DNA from: Dechloromonas sp. A34
Lineage (GTDB): Bacteria > Pseudomonadota > Gammaproteobacteria > Burkholderiales > Rhodocyclaceae
Length of the DNA stretch: 64,000 nucleotides
Direction: 5' to 3'
Assembly (NCBI RefSeq): GCF_026261605.1
Contig: NZ_CP102486.1
Coordinates: 1,302,001 to 1,366,000 of the forward strand
Part shown: positions 49,271 through 57,475 of the stretch, one piece after another
How positions within the stretch are numbered: position 1 is the first letter of the stretch
Layout of the letters: every line of letters begins with the position of its first letter
Program-made: the position numbers and the translations under genes
Notes under the pieces: generated by a model
Seen by the model: only the letters and a program-made list of their open reading frames with translations
Told to the model about the DNA's origin: nothing
The model's database searches: none

Positions 49271-49668
49271 GCGATCTCGACAATTCCCTGAGCTGGCTGG
49301 CGGCATTGAAATGGGATGCCGAAGGCATGATTCCGGCCATTGCCCAGGATGCGAGTGGACGGGTGGTCATGTTCGCTTACATGAATCGCGAGTCCCTGCT
49401 GGAAACGGTCCGCTGCGGCAACGCGGTATACTGGTCGCGGTCGCGCCAGCGCCTTTGGCGCAAGGGTGAGGAGTCTGGCCACTTTCAGAAGGTCAGGTCG
49501 ATCCGCACCGATTGCGATGGTGACGTGCTGTTGCTGGCGATTGAACAAGTGGGCGGCATTGCCTGTCACACGGGACGTGAAAGCTGCTTTTTCAACGAAC
49601 TGCAGGGGGAACTCTGGGTTCCCGCCGATCCGGTTTTGAAAGATCCTAAGGAAATTTACGCAAAATGA
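49267..49668 (+). CDS. hisI: Phosphoribosyl-AMP cyclohydrolase HisI
   Basis: A 133-residue metal-dependent hydrolase with '[12 protein letters not shown]', [18 protein letters not shown] and '[13 protein letters not shown]'. The C-terminal '[11 protein letters not shown]' supplies zinc ligands. GTG start overlapping hisF. HisE follows as a separate gene rather than as a fusion. Confidence 0.95.
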   Translation: MSDLDNSLSWLAALKWDAEGMIPAIAQDASGRVVMFAYMNRESLLETVRCGNAVYWSRSRQRLWRKGEESGHFQKVRSIRTDCDGDVLLLAIEQVGGIACHTGRESCFFNELQGELWVPADPVLKDPKEIYAK

Positions 49669-49991
49669 GCACGCATGACATCCTGCACCGTCTCTCGGAG
49701 ACGCTCGCCTCCCGCCGGAATGCCGACCCGGAGAAGTCCTATACAGCCAAGCTGTTCTCCGAAGGTCCGGATTCCATCCTGAAGAAGATCGGTGAGGAAT
49801 GCGCCGAACTGATCATGGCTGGCAAGGAAGGCAAGCGCCTGAAGGTGGTTTGGGAGTCGACCGACGTCATCTATCACGTGCTGGTGCTGCTTGCCTTTTA
49901 CGGCCTGAGCATTGAGGACGTTTCCCAGGAAATGCGTCGGCGTGAGGGTATTTCCGGTATTGACGAGAAGGCGTCACGGGGTACAAAGTGA
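49665..49991 (+). CDS. hisE: Phosphoribosyl-ATP pyrophosphatase HisE
   Basis: A 108-residue all-helical MazG-like enzyme. '[22 protein letters not shown]' (in part) and '[17 protein letters not shown]' match the family. Overlaps hisI and hinT by four bases each. Confidence 0.94.
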   Translation: MSTHDILHRLSETLASRRNADPEKSYTAKLFSEGPDSILKKIGEECAELIMAGKEGKRLKVVWESTDVIYHVLVLLAFYGLSIEDVSQEMRRREGISGIDEKASRGTK

Positions 49992-50338
49992 GCGACTGCA
50001 TTTTCTGCAAGATCGTCGACGGTAGAATCCCGGCCGGAAAAATCTATGAAGACGAGGACATCCTCGCCTTCAACGACATCAACCCGGCGCGGCCGGTGCA
50101 TGTGCTGGTTATTCCGAAAAAGCACATCACCTCACTGGCCACGGCGACCGCTGACGATGCGCCGCTGCTGGGTCGGATGCTGGCCAAGGCCAACGAAATT
50201 GCGACGGCGCAGGGCAGTCCGGACGGTTTTCGCGTCATCATCAATACCGGGCGGGTGGGGCAGCAGGAAGTGCCGCACCTGCACATACATATCGTGGGCG
50301 GACCGGACCCGGTCGGCCCCATGCTGAAACGCCTTTAG
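49988..50338 (+). CDS. hinT: HIT-family nucleotide hydrolase HinT
   Basis: A 116-residue HIT protein. The N-terminal 'CIFCKIVDGRIPAGKIYED' and the His triad HLHIHIVGG are intact. It probably hydrolyses adenosine phosphoramidates. It is placed between hisE and tatA as in many betaproteobacteria. Confidence 0.94.
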   Translation: MSDCIFCKIVDGRIPAGKIYEDEDILAFNDINPARPVHVLVIPKKHITSLATATADDAPLLGRMLAKANEIATAQGSPDGFRVIINTGRVGQQEVPHLHIHIVGGPDPVGPMLKRL

Positions 50339-50347
50339 GAGACAAAC

Positions 50348-50578
50348 ATGGGCAGTTTTTCCATTTGGCACTGGTTGATCGTCTTGGTCATCGTCTTGCT
50401 GATTTTTGGTACCAAGAAACTCCGCAATGTCGGGCAGGACCTGGGGGGCGCGGTCAAGGGGTTCAAGGACGGCATGAAGGATGCTACGGCCGAGAACAAG
50501 CCGGCCGATACGCAGCCGACGCAGCAGGTTAACGGCCAGACCATTGACGTCGAAGTCAAGGAAAAGACCAAGTCGTAA
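50348..50578 (+). CDS. tatA: Twin-arginine translocase subunit TatA
   Basis: A 76-residue protein: one N-terminal membrane helix, an amphipathic helix with '[20 protein letters not shown]' and an acidic/polar tail. It forms the Tat pore. ATG 50348 follows AGGAGA. Confidence 0.95.
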   Translation: MGSFSIWHWLIVLVIVLLIFGTKKLRNVGQDLGGAVKGFKDGMKDATAENKPADTQPTQQVNGQTIDVEVKEKTKS

Positions 50579-50621
50579 CCGATGAGCGGATCTGTTCCGT
50601 TCGTCCTCCGAGCTTCCATGA

Positions 50622-50987
50622 ATGTTTGATATCGGCTTTTCCGAACTCATTGTGATCGGCATCGTCGCCTTGCTCGTCATCGGGCCGGAGCGACTGCCCA
50701 AGGTGGCGCGCACGCTGGGGCATCTGCTCGGGCGGGCCCAGCGTTATGTCAGCGACGTCAAATCCGATATCAACCGCGAAATCCAGCTCGATGAACTGAA
50801 AAAGCTGCAGACCCAGGTGACCGATTCGGCCCGCGAGCTGGAAACCTCAGTCCGCAAGGAATATGAAACGGCGCGCAGCAGCATTGAAACGCCGGTTCAG
50901 GCTGCCGTGGGTGAACTGGAAGCTGTTTCTCAAGTAACGTCGTCTGTGCCGTCAGCCGCAGATGTTCCAGCCAAGCCCGCTGCATGA
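50622..50987 (+). CDS. tatB: Twin-arginine translocase subunit TatB
   Basis: A 121-residue protein with the TatB signature 'MFDIGFSELIVIGIVALLVI' followed by GPERLPKVARTLG and a long amphipathic/coiled region. Its stop overlaps an ATGA start of tatC. Confidence 0.95.
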   Translation: MFDIGFSELIVIGIVALLVIGPERLPKVARTLGHLLGRAQRYVSDVKSDINREIQLDELKKLQTQVTDSARELETSVRKEYETARSSIETPVQAAVGELEAVSQVTSSVPSAADVPAKPAA

Positions 50988-51819
50988 GCGATACACAGTC
51001 GAATTCCGCCCCGAAGAATCTTTCATTTCCCATCTGATCGAGTTGCGCGACCGCTTGTTGCGCAGTCTGATCGCGGTCGGCGTGATACTTGGCATCCTGT
51101 GCTTCTATCCAGGGCCCGGCGAAATCTACGACCTGCTTGCGGCACCGCTTACGGCGGCGCTTCCCGAAGGGACCAAGATGGTCGCGATAGGGGTCATCAC
51201 TCCGTTCATGGTGCCGCTCAAGGTGACCGCCATGGTCGCGTTCGTGCTGGGTTTGCCATTCATTCTCTACCAGGCGTGGGCGTTCATCGCGCCGGGCTTG
51301 TACGCTCATGAAAAGCGTCTGGGCATTCCGCTGATCGTCTCCAGCACTCTGCTCTTCGTGTCGGGCATGGCTTTCTGCTATTTCTTCGTTTTCGGACAGG
51401 TTTTTCAGTTCATATCGAGTTTTGCCCCGAAGAGCATCACGCCGGCGCCGGATATCGAAGCCTATCTGTCTTTCGTGATGACCATGTTCCTGGCTTTCGG
51501 GATTGCTTTCGAGGTTCCGGTGGCCTTGGTCGTCCTCGTCAAGCTCGGCGTCGTGACGGTCGAGAAGCTGAAGGAATGGCGCTCCTACTTTGTTGTGGGT
51601 GCCTTCGTCGTGGCCGCCGTGGTCACACCTCCCGACGTCGTCTCGCAACTGTCGCTGGCGATTCCGATGTGCCTGCTCTACGAAATTGGCATTTTGGCTT
51701 CGCGCCTGGTCTCCAAGCCGGTGCCAGAGGATGCGGTGGCTGATGAACCGAGTCCGGCTGCTTCGGATGCCGCGATGGATCAGGCGGAAGAAGAGTTCCG
51801 CAAGCTGAGCGGCAAATAA
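50962..51819 (+). CDS. tatC: Twin-arginine translocase subunit TatC (N-terminus uncertain)
   Basis: The Tat signal-peptide receptor, with six membrane helices and 'SFISHLIELRDRLLRSLIAV' at the start. Read as is, the frame starts at ATG 50962, giving an odd MFQPSPLHERYTVEFRPEE start and a 26-base tatB overlap. A natural ATGA start at 50984 instead encodes MSDTQSNSAPK but leaves frame. Adding one C to the CCCC run at 51009–51012 would give MSDTQSNSAPEESFISHL, a typical TatC N-terminus. So one base may be missing here. The rest of the protein is intact. Confidence 0.88.
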   Translation: MFQPSPLHERYTVEFRPEESFISHLIELRDRLLRSLIAVGVILGILCFYPGPGEIYDLLAAPLTAALPEGTKMVAIGVITPFMVPLKVTAMVAFVLGLPFILYQAWAFIAPGLYAHEKRLGIPLIVSSTLLFVSGMAFCYFFVFGQVFQFISSFAPKSITPAPDIEAYLSFVMTMFLAFGIAFEVPVALVVLVKLGVVTVEKLKEWRSYFVVGAFVVAAVVTPPDVVSQLSLAIPMCLLYEIGILASRLVSKPVPEDAVADEPSPAASDAAMDQAEEEFRKLSGK

Positions 51820-52626
51820 TCAGGCCGGCCGTTTGGCCGGTCCGGGCATCGTCGCCAGTGTCCGGACCGGAGAGCCCTCTTCAAACCACCACAGGGTTCC
51901 AGCCGGCATTTCTTGCCATGCCTCGTTGTCAGTGAGTGGTAGCGTGGCGATTACCGCTACCCGGTCATTCGGTGTGGTGATGTCGCTGAAATCGACCGTG
52001 ACGTCCTGATCCTTCAGGTGGGCCTGAGTGAATGGCGCCTGTCGCACGACAAAACTTAGTTTGGTCGAGGCGTGGGCAAAGAGCCAGTCTCCATTCGACA
52101 GCAGGAAGTTGAATTCGCCATGCCTCGTGATTTCCAGCGTCAGTGCCTGTACTGTGTTGAAGAGGACCGAGCGTTCAGGTGCTGTGCTGCCGAATTTGCG
52201 GCGCAACTCCTGGAGCATCCAGCAGAATGCGCGCTCGCTGTCGGTCAGTCCGACCGGCAAGAAACTGCCGTCAAGTTCGGGATTGAAATCAAAGAGGTTG
52301 CCGTTGTGGGCGAATATCCAGTAGCGCCCCCACAGTTCGCGCATGAAGGGATGGGTATTCTCCAATCCGATCGATCCTTGGGTGGCCTTGCGAATATGGG
52401 CGATGACGTTCTTCGAGCGGATCGGGTAATGGCGGACCAGTTCGGCGACCGGCGAACAGTATGAAGGCTGCGGATCGAGAAAAAGGCGCGTTCCCTTGCC
52501 TTCGAAGAAGGCGATGCCCCAGCCGTCGGAATGGACATCGGTGCCGCCGCCGCGCGACTGGAAGCCGGTGAAGGAGAAGCAGATGTCGGTCGGCACGTTG
52601 CAGTTCATGCCTAACAATTGGCAAAT
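51820..52626 (-). CDS. Class II glutamine amidotransferase (YafJ-like), start rebuilt by mobile element
   Basis: A 268-residue Ntn-type glutamine amidotransferase, with 'VPTDICFSFTGFQSRGGGTD' and 'HSDGWGIAFFEGKG'. Family members begin M-C-x-L-L-G-M, where Cys2 is the catalytic nucleophile. Here the codons read ATT-TGC-CAA-TTG-TTA-GGC-ATG. An in-frame TAA lies three codons upstream of ATT, so only ATT (52626), TTG (52617) or ATG (52608) can start, and only ATT keeps the Cys. GGAGGT sits eight bases before ATT, ideal spacing. The original ATG start lies 11 kb away at 63758. The 3' end abuts tatC, which is convergent. Confidence 0.85.
   Translation of the reverse strand: MCQLLGMNCNVPTDICFSFTGFQSRGGGTDVHSDGWGIAFFEGKGTRLFLDPQPSYCSPVAELVRHYPIRSKNVIAHIRKATQGSIGLENTHPFMRELWGRYWIFAHNGNLFDFNPELDGSFLPVGLTDSERAFCWMLQELRRKFGSTAPERSVLFNTVQALTLEITRHGEFNFLLSNGDWLFAHASTKLSFVVRQAPFTQAHLKDQDVTVDFSDITTPNDRVAVIATLPLTDNEAWQEMPAGTLWWFEEGSPVRTLATMPGPAKRPA
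52609..52626. other. Left attachment site (attL) of the integrated element
   Basis: GCCTAACAATTGGCAAAT at this junction matches ACCGAGCAACTGGCACAT at 63741–63758 at 13 of 18 positions. Both encode (M/I)-C-Q-L-L-G on the minus strand. Differences fall largely at third codon positions. The exact crossover within the shared CAA/TGGCA cannot be fixed from one genome. Confidence 0.75.
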
Positions 52627-52662
52627 TTTACGTTACCTCCGGTTCCATGTTACGGTTTGACA

Positions 52663-54288
52663 ATGACCACTAAAGCCTATTCATACATTCGCTTCTCTAC
52701 GCCGGAGCAGATGAAGGGAGATTCGCTGCGCAGGCAGTTGGAGAAGTCACAACTTTACGCCGCCGAGCATGGATTGGAACTCGATACGACGCTTAATATG
52801 CGCGATCTCGGCGTGTCGGCGTTTCGGAAAGCGAATGTTGAGAAAGGAAATCTCGGTGCTTTCATTCAGGCTATCGAGAAAGGCATAGTAAAGCCGGGGT
52901 CACATCTTCTCGTTGAGTCGCTGGATCGTCTGTCTCGCGCCGAAGTCGCTGATGCACTGCGAATCTTCCTGAATATCATCGAACATGAGATAGTCATTGT
53001 CACATTGGCCGACAATCGGGTCTACAGCAAGGATTCGATCAATAAAAATTCGGTCGAGTTGATCATCAGCATCGCGATAATGATGCGCTCGCACGATGAA
53101 TCGCTGACGAAAAGTGTTCGTCGCCAAGCTTCGTGGAAGCAAGCAAAGAAACTCGCTGCCGAATCAGGCAAGAAGATTACCCGCAAGGTGCCGTTCTGGC
53201 TATCGCTACCCGACAAAAACGGTGAGTTCGTGGTCAAGCCTGACGAAGTTGAAGTGGTGCGCCAGATTTTCGAATGGGCGAAGAGCGGATTGGGGTACCT
53301 GCTGATCAGCAAGCGACTCAACGAGCGGGGCATTAAATCGCCTGCCGGTTCAACCTACTCCACCGAGCGGGTGGAAAGGGGGTGGGGAACATCGTCCGTC
53401 GCCTACGTTATCAACTCCGAAGCCGTGATTGGCAATCTGGTAGTCGACAAAAAGGCGGTGGAGCCCACTGTGATCAAGGGCTATTACCCGGCAATCATAG
53501 ATGAATCGCTGTTTTACGCGGCACGGCCAAGACCGAAGCAGTCAAAGGGCGGGCGTGCCTCGCCTGCCAAGACCAATCTGTTTACGCATCTGCTTCATTG
53601 CGGCTATTGCCGAGGCCTGATGCAGGTCGATGCAGGCAAGGTGAATGGTGTCCGACGCAGCAACATGGTCTGTCAAAACGGGCGTCGGGGTTTCGGCTGT
53701 TTGGCGAAACCTTGGCACTACGAGCAGTTCGAGGAATCATTCCTGACCTTTGTTCGGGAGGTGGAAGTCTCGACGCTGGTGGGGCGTAAGAATGGGAATG
53801 TGCGACTGAGAGACGATGTTGATGGGGTACGTGGCCGTATCACTGACAACGACGCTCGCACAAAAGCAATCACCAGTGCTATCGAAGAAGGAGGGGCATT
53901 GTCACCCTTGGTAATGCGCCTCAAGGAACTCGAAGCAGAAAGGCTGGAATTAGAAATCGAACTGAAGGTGAAGTCGCTGGAACTCGACGACTATCTTCAT
54001 TCTGAGTCGCGGCTCAATCAGAGCATTGAGCAGATCAAGGTGCTGTACGCCCAAATCAAGGCGGAGGAGTGCGAGGATCGCGTCATACTTCGCTATGCAA
54101 TTGCGGACCACATCGCCAGCATCGTCGATTCAATTGAGGTGTTTAGTGCCGGGACAATGCTGGCACCGTTTGAGGCAAACGCTGATCTTGGCATCTATCC
54201 TGATCCTGTCCGGAGTTTCACCGTGAAGTTCAGAAACGGGATGTTGAGGCTGGTGCAGCCTGACGGGGAGTGGACTATCAAGTTGTAG
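52663..54288 (+). CDS. Large serine recombinase (integrase)
   Basis: A 541-residue large serine recombinase. The resolvase domain starts KAYSYIRFSTPEQ (Ser12 nucleophile) and has 'LVESLDRLSRAEV'. The recombinase domain follows (VRQIFEWAKSGLGYLLISKRLN; GTSSVAYVINSEAVIGNLV). A zinc ribbon (HCGYC, then C-x8-C) and a coiled coil at ~430–470 come next. I chose ATG 52663; the TTG at 52618 would start in the attachment site. No Shine-Dalgarno precedes the ATG, and a TTGACA overlaps it. It is the likeliest enzyme for integration here, since it abuts the junction. Confidence 0.92.
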   Translation: MTTKAYSYIRFSTPEQMKGDSLRRQLEKSQLYAAEHGLELDTTLNMRDLGVSAFRKANVEKGNLGAFIQAIEKGIVKPGSHLLVESLDRLSRAEVADALRIFLNIIEHEIVIVTLADNRVYSKDSINKNSVELIISIAIMMRSHDESLTKSVRRQASWKQAKKLAAESGKKITRKVPFWLSLPDKNGEFVVKPDEVEVVRQIFEWAKSGLGYLLISKRLNERGIKSPAGSTYSTERVERGWGTSSVAYVINSEAVIGNLVVDKKAVEPTVIKGYYPAIIDESLFYAARPRPKQSKGGRASPAKTNLFTHLLHCGYCRGLMQVDAGKVNGVRRSNMVCQNGRRGFGCLAKPWHYEQFEESFLTFVREVEVSTLVGRKNGNVRLRDDVDGVRGRITDNDARTKAITSAIEEGGALSPLVMRLKELEAERLELEIELKVKSLELDDYLHSESRLNQSIEQIKVLYAQIKAEECEDRVILRYAIADHIASIVDSIEVFSAGTMLAPFEANADLGIYPDPVRSFTVKFRNGMLRLVQPDGEWTIKL

Positions 54289-54305
54289 TCTTGCCTCTGT
54301 GTCAA

Positions 54306-54833
54306 TCAGGCCTGTTGGCGAGCACTCAGTACAGTTGTAAGAAACTGATCAAACAGTATTCCCACCTCGGGCAATACGCTGTTTAGTCGATGATCGCCAT
54401 CCAGCACATGTAGTTCTGCACGCTGCTGCTGGGCGAAGCGGATGCCATGTTCAACTGGAATCACCTCGTCCTGCCAACCGAACACGACGCTGGTGAATAT
54501 CGCACCTGAAACTGGCGACTGTTCCGCATAACCCGGTATGTAGAAGGCCGGTGCCATCAGGAATAGGCCTGCCGGTTTCAAGCTTTGCGAAGCGACTGTG
54601 GAGACGTAACCGCCCATGCTGGACCCCACCAACACCAACCGGCCATGAGGCAGCAACTCCATAGATAGCAAGCGACTAACTCGGGCATCCGCATCGATTA
54701 GATCGCTGTAATCGGGACTGAGGACCTTACAACCGTGGCGCTCGGCAATGGCAGCCAGATGTTTAATCTTGGAGCCCCATGGCCCAGATTCCTTGCCGTG
54801 GGCGAAGAGGACGAGAGTTTTGTTGGTGTGCAT
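54306..54833 (-). CDS. Small alpha/beta hydrolase
   Basis: A 175-residue alpha/beta-hydrolase. The N-terminal strand 'TLVLFAHGKESGPWGSKI' carries the oxyanion region. The nucleophile elbow is GSSMGG, Asp lies in FGWQDEVIP and the His in LDGDHRL, so the triad looks complete. It resembles YqiA/UPF0227-like esterases. It is convergent with the recombinase (17-base gap), so it is likely element cargo. Substrate unknown. Confidence 0.82.
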   Translation of the reverse strand: MHTNKTLVLFAHGKESGPWGSKIKHLAAIAERHGCKVLSPDYSDLIDADARVSRLLSMELLPHGRLVLVGSSMGGYVSTVASQSLKPAGLFLMAPAFYIPGYAEQSPVSGAIFTSVVFGWQDEVIPVEHGIRFAQQQRAELHVLDGDHRLNSVLPEVGILFDQFLTTVLSARQQA

Positions 54834-54885
54834 AAGCGGTTTTTAGAAAGACGGCGTCAGTCCAGATATTTTATGCCGCATCCCT

Positions 54886-55182
54886 TCAGTATTCCTCGGG
54901 AAGTAGGATCGTCGTGAATGACCGATCCGCTTCGGTTAGCACCCACAGCTGCCTGTGAGTATTCATCTCATCGACAGGAGCAACGTCATAAGCAGACAGG
55001 ATGCGGCTGCCATTGCTCACTGACTGATGATTCACCCTTTGGTCATCGTTTGATATGTCACCCCAGTCCCCTGTCTGATGCCGGGCAATGAACCAGATCC
55101 AGTTGAGGTTGAAGTTCTTCATCAGGTCGTAAGCGCAGGGAGTCACGGCGATTTCACCGAGTGGAAAGAGAGCTTTGACCAT
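54886..55182 (-). CDS. GDWGD/LLPEEY plasmid-type protein, copy 1
   Basis: A 98-residue protein of a family common on plasmids and integrative elements, function unknown. It begins 'VKALFPLGEIAVTPCAYDLM', has ARHQTGDWGDISNDDQ in the middle and ends with EADRSFTTILLPEEY. A divergent paralogue lies at 62351–62638 in the same element, and both are preceded by GTGTACATAGCC on the plus strand. Good Shine-Dalgarno not clear. Confidence 0.75.
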   Translation of the reverse strand: MVKALFPLGEIAVTPCAYDLMKNFNLNWIWFIARHQTGDWGDISNDDQRVNHQSVSNGSRILSAYDVAPVDEMNTHRQLWVLTEADRSFTTILLPEEY

Positions 55183-55584
55183 GATTGACTCCGTTCGGGT
55201 AAGGGGGCGTCGAATGCCGGGTGTCCGGAGATCCGATAGCTATGCTGGCTATTCTTCCCCGCCTACTTAACGGTGTACATAGCCCCATAATGCTTACCGA
55301 TGCCGGGGCGAAGTATCGTTAACTTCTGTTCAAAAGTTAATGAGCAACTTCCCGTTATTATCCGTTTCTGTTCAACGGGTTGAATGGAGTTGTGAATGAA
55401 AGATATCAGTTTTGGATCGAAGTTTCGTTCAGTATTAAATGAATGTTTAAAATAGTTAATCCCCGCTAGAGGTTTGAATCCCGAGCTAGACGCATCAAAA
55501 CACTGTCCACTAGAGAAACGATGGTTGCATGCCTCACATGACGACTGTATGCTCGCTGACTAAACACTCAATGGGAGCAGTAAC
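55183..55584. other. 402-base AT-rich intergenic region with repeats
   Basis: No convincing gene. It holds the shared GTGTACATAGCC motif (55273–55284), a direct repeat TTCTGTTCAA (55324–55333 and 55366–55375, 42 bases apart) and a hairpin TTAACTT...AAGTTAA around the first repeat. A 19-codon ORF (55396–55455, begins MKDISFGSKF) has a GGAG eight bases before its ATG. It may be a regulatory region or the wreck of a small gene. Confidence 0.5.
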
Positions 55585-56238
55585 ATGCGACTTGTCGCTT
55601 ATGCTGGTGCTATCGCCATGGCTCTAGGCCTTGCCGGTTGCACGCATGTGGAAACGCGGGTAACACATTTCTACGGTAAGGACTTCCTAGAGCGCGGAGA
55701 GATTTACGTTATTTCCGCCGATCCCACCATTGTCCACAGTCTGGAGTTTGAGGCTCACAAAGCAAAGATTGAACAGAAGCTTGTTGGCGTGGGTTATTCG
55801 ATCGCGCCGCCCCAAGAGGCGAAGTACGTTGCAGTTGTCTCTTATGGCATAGATAGCGGAAAAACAGAAATGGTCTCGGTTCCGATATTCGGAAAGACGG
55901 ACGGCGAAACCACCTATACCTCAGGAACGATCTCTGGGCCTCGGGGAACTTCGGCATACAGTGGGACTTCTTACAGGATGCCTTCTTTCGGCGTAGTAGG
56001 CGCATCGGTAGGGGCGCAAACTGCGTACACGCGAGTGATTGCCATCGACATTGTTCCCAAAGCGAACAATTCAATGACCATCCCGGCAAAGACCTTTGAG
56101 TTGCGTGCGAAGAGTATAGGAAGCTGTCCAGTCATCAACGGCGTGTTTGATGAAATTCTCGAGGCACTGTTCAAAACATTTCCAAGCGAGAACGGCAAGA
56201 CCCGAGTCATCAATGTTGTATCGAAAGGCAGCTGCTAA
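55585..56238 (+). CDS. Predicted lipoprotein (DUF4136-like)
   Basis: A 217-residue lipoprotein with signal ending GLAGC (Cys19). The mature domain resembles DUF4136-type beta proteins ('VHSLEFEAHKAKIEQKLVGVGY', then AKYVAVVSYGIDSGK), with a Gly/Ser/Thr-rich middle (TSGTISGPRGTSAYSGTSY). ATG follows GGGAGCAG. It is the first gene of a three-gene plus-strand group with a coiled-coil protein and a membrane protein. Low GC. Function unknown; a surface or exclusion role is only a guess. Confidence 0.7.
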   Translation: MRLVAYAGAIAMALGLAGCTHVETRVTHFYGKDFLERGEIYVISADPTIVHSLEFEAHKAKIEQKLVGVGYSIAPPQEAKYVAVVSYGIDSGKTEMVSVPIFGKTDGETTYTSGTISGPRGTSAYSGTSYRMPSFGVVGASVGAQTAYTRVIAIDIVPKANNSMTIPAKTFELRAKSIGSCPVINGVFDEILEALFKTFPSENGKTRVINVVSKGSC

Positions 56239-56486
56239 TGCTTAAAAGCATTGTTGGATTTATTCGCGGATTTCCGGAGAATGCGAATCTTCGCCTGTTG
56301 TTAAGCGAATCACGCAAGGAGCTTGGCGAAGCGAAAACAAAAATAAAAGCTCTTGAGTCTGACATAACTCAGCGCAACGAAAAGATAGAGGAGCTGACAA
56401 ACGATGTTAATAAACTTAAACGGCTTATAGACGGCGCAAAAAATCGACCTGCGTTTGCAATAACTGATGAAAATCCGCTCGGATAG
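56238..56486 (+). CDS. Small coiled-coil protein
   Basis: An 82-residue protein, mainly one coiled coil (residues ~20–68; 'LGEAKTKIKALESDITQRNE', then KIEELTNDVNKLKRL). The start overlaps the lipoprotein stop by one base (TAATG), arguing for translational coupling. No recognised family. Confidence 0.65.
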   Translation: MLKSIVGFIRGFPENANLRLLLSESRKELGEAKTKIKALESDITQRNEKIEELTNDVNKLKRLIDGAKNRPAFAITDENPLG

Positions 56487-56545
56487 AATCAGCTCTACCC
56501 CCTCACCCGGCGTATGAGTGCCGCACAATACCCAAATCGAGAATT

Positions 56546-56953
56546 ATGCCCACTTTCTACTTCGCCCTTTTCGTAGCAATAGCCACGGGGGTCATGCAAG
56601 CAAGCCTCGACAAAGCTGGGGTTGGTCGTGTCGAAGATACTGCATCATCGACATTTTCAAATGTGCTTGTCGTGGCTTCCATACCCATCACTTTTCTGAG
56701 CAACCTTGGGCTTATCGTTATTGCCATTTGGTCATTCTTTGTTTTGCCCTGGCTTCCAACACTCGGCGTAGTTGCTGGCACATTTATCGGTTTCTCGTTT
56801 ATCTGGGGCATGCTATTTACTTCGGCTCGCCGAAGCCAAAGCTGGGACAAGATCGCCGCTGCTGGTATTTCTCTCGTTATATTTCTTCGCCTAGCTTGTG
56901 CAGGCTGCGTCGTTTTCTTAGGCTTTAACTATGTTCGAGGTGTGGTGTCATAA
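56546..56953 (+). CDS. Small polytopic membrane protein
   Basis: A 135-residue protein with about four membrane helices (residues ~3–17, ~42–65, ~72–92, ~105–130). ATG 56546 gives the hydrophobic frame; the overlapping 136-codon frame at 56518 is judged a shadow. It follows the coiled-coil gene by 59 bases. No recognised family. Confidence 0.6.
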   Translation: MPTFYFALFVAIATGVMQASLDKAGVGRVEDTASSTFSNVLVVASIPITFLSNLGLIVIAIWSFFVLPWLPTLGVVAGTFIGFSFIWGMLFTSARRSQSWDKIAAAGISLVIFLRLACAGCVVFLGFNYVRGVVS

Positions 56954-57091
56954 CATGACGCATGGCTTCATTGGCTCTTTCGCCGAGCGTTCAATTGTCC
57001 GACATAGTGTTTTTAATCAAGGTGATGTACACGCCTAAAGAGGCGAGATAGGATGTGTATGCAATATGCATTGACATTCTAGGAGATCACT

Positions 57092-57415
57092 ATGTCCGCT
57101 AAAGTCGAGCCGACCACCAAGCAAGTCGTCCAGCCTGTTGCCGAAAAGCCTCGCCGTGTCCCCCTCTCCAAGCTGACCGGCCAACAGGTCAAGGCGCGTA
57201 TCGAAGAGCTGGACGCCGAGATCAACGATCTCGTCGAGCGCACGATTAAGAACTTGGCTCCGGGACGTGGCTTTGATCGCAATCTGATCCGTCAGATGAA
57301 CAAGGCCCAACGCGAGAAGAACAGGATCGTCGCTTCTCGGTTCATCTCCCTGCTGGATATCGGCCATCCGGAGGCTAAGGAACTGCTCAACAGGCTGATG
57401 CAGATTCCGGCATGA
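57092..57415 (+). CDS. Conserved small helical protein of unknown function
   Basis: A 107-residue, basic, helical protein ('LSKLTGQQVKARIEELDAEI', then RGFDRNLIRQMNKAQREKNRI). The start follows AGGAGATCACT, a strong ribosome site, and a TGTACAC motif lies ~60 bases upstream. Not recognised; its charge suggests nucleic-acid or protein binding. Confidence 0.65.
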   Translation: MSAKVEPTTKQVVQPVAEKPRRVPLSKLTGQQVKARIEELDAEINDLVERTIKNLAPGRGFDRNLIRQMNKAQREKNRIVASRFISLLDIGHPEAKELLNRLMQIPA

Positions 57416-57475
57416 GCTACAGATGACGGCAGCCCCGTGCTGCCGCCATCACAGCTTCGGCGGTAATATCACGGC

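Noticed and set aside
55465..55490. GGTTTGAATCCC looked like a tRNA T-arm, which would have suggested a tRNA attachment site
   Set aside because: The flanking bases do not form the five-pair stem, and no acceptor or anticodon arm can be built around it.
56518..56928. 136-codon frame overlapping the membrane protein
   Set aside because: Composition rich in His, Arg and Cys without structure; the other frame gives a clean membrane protein.
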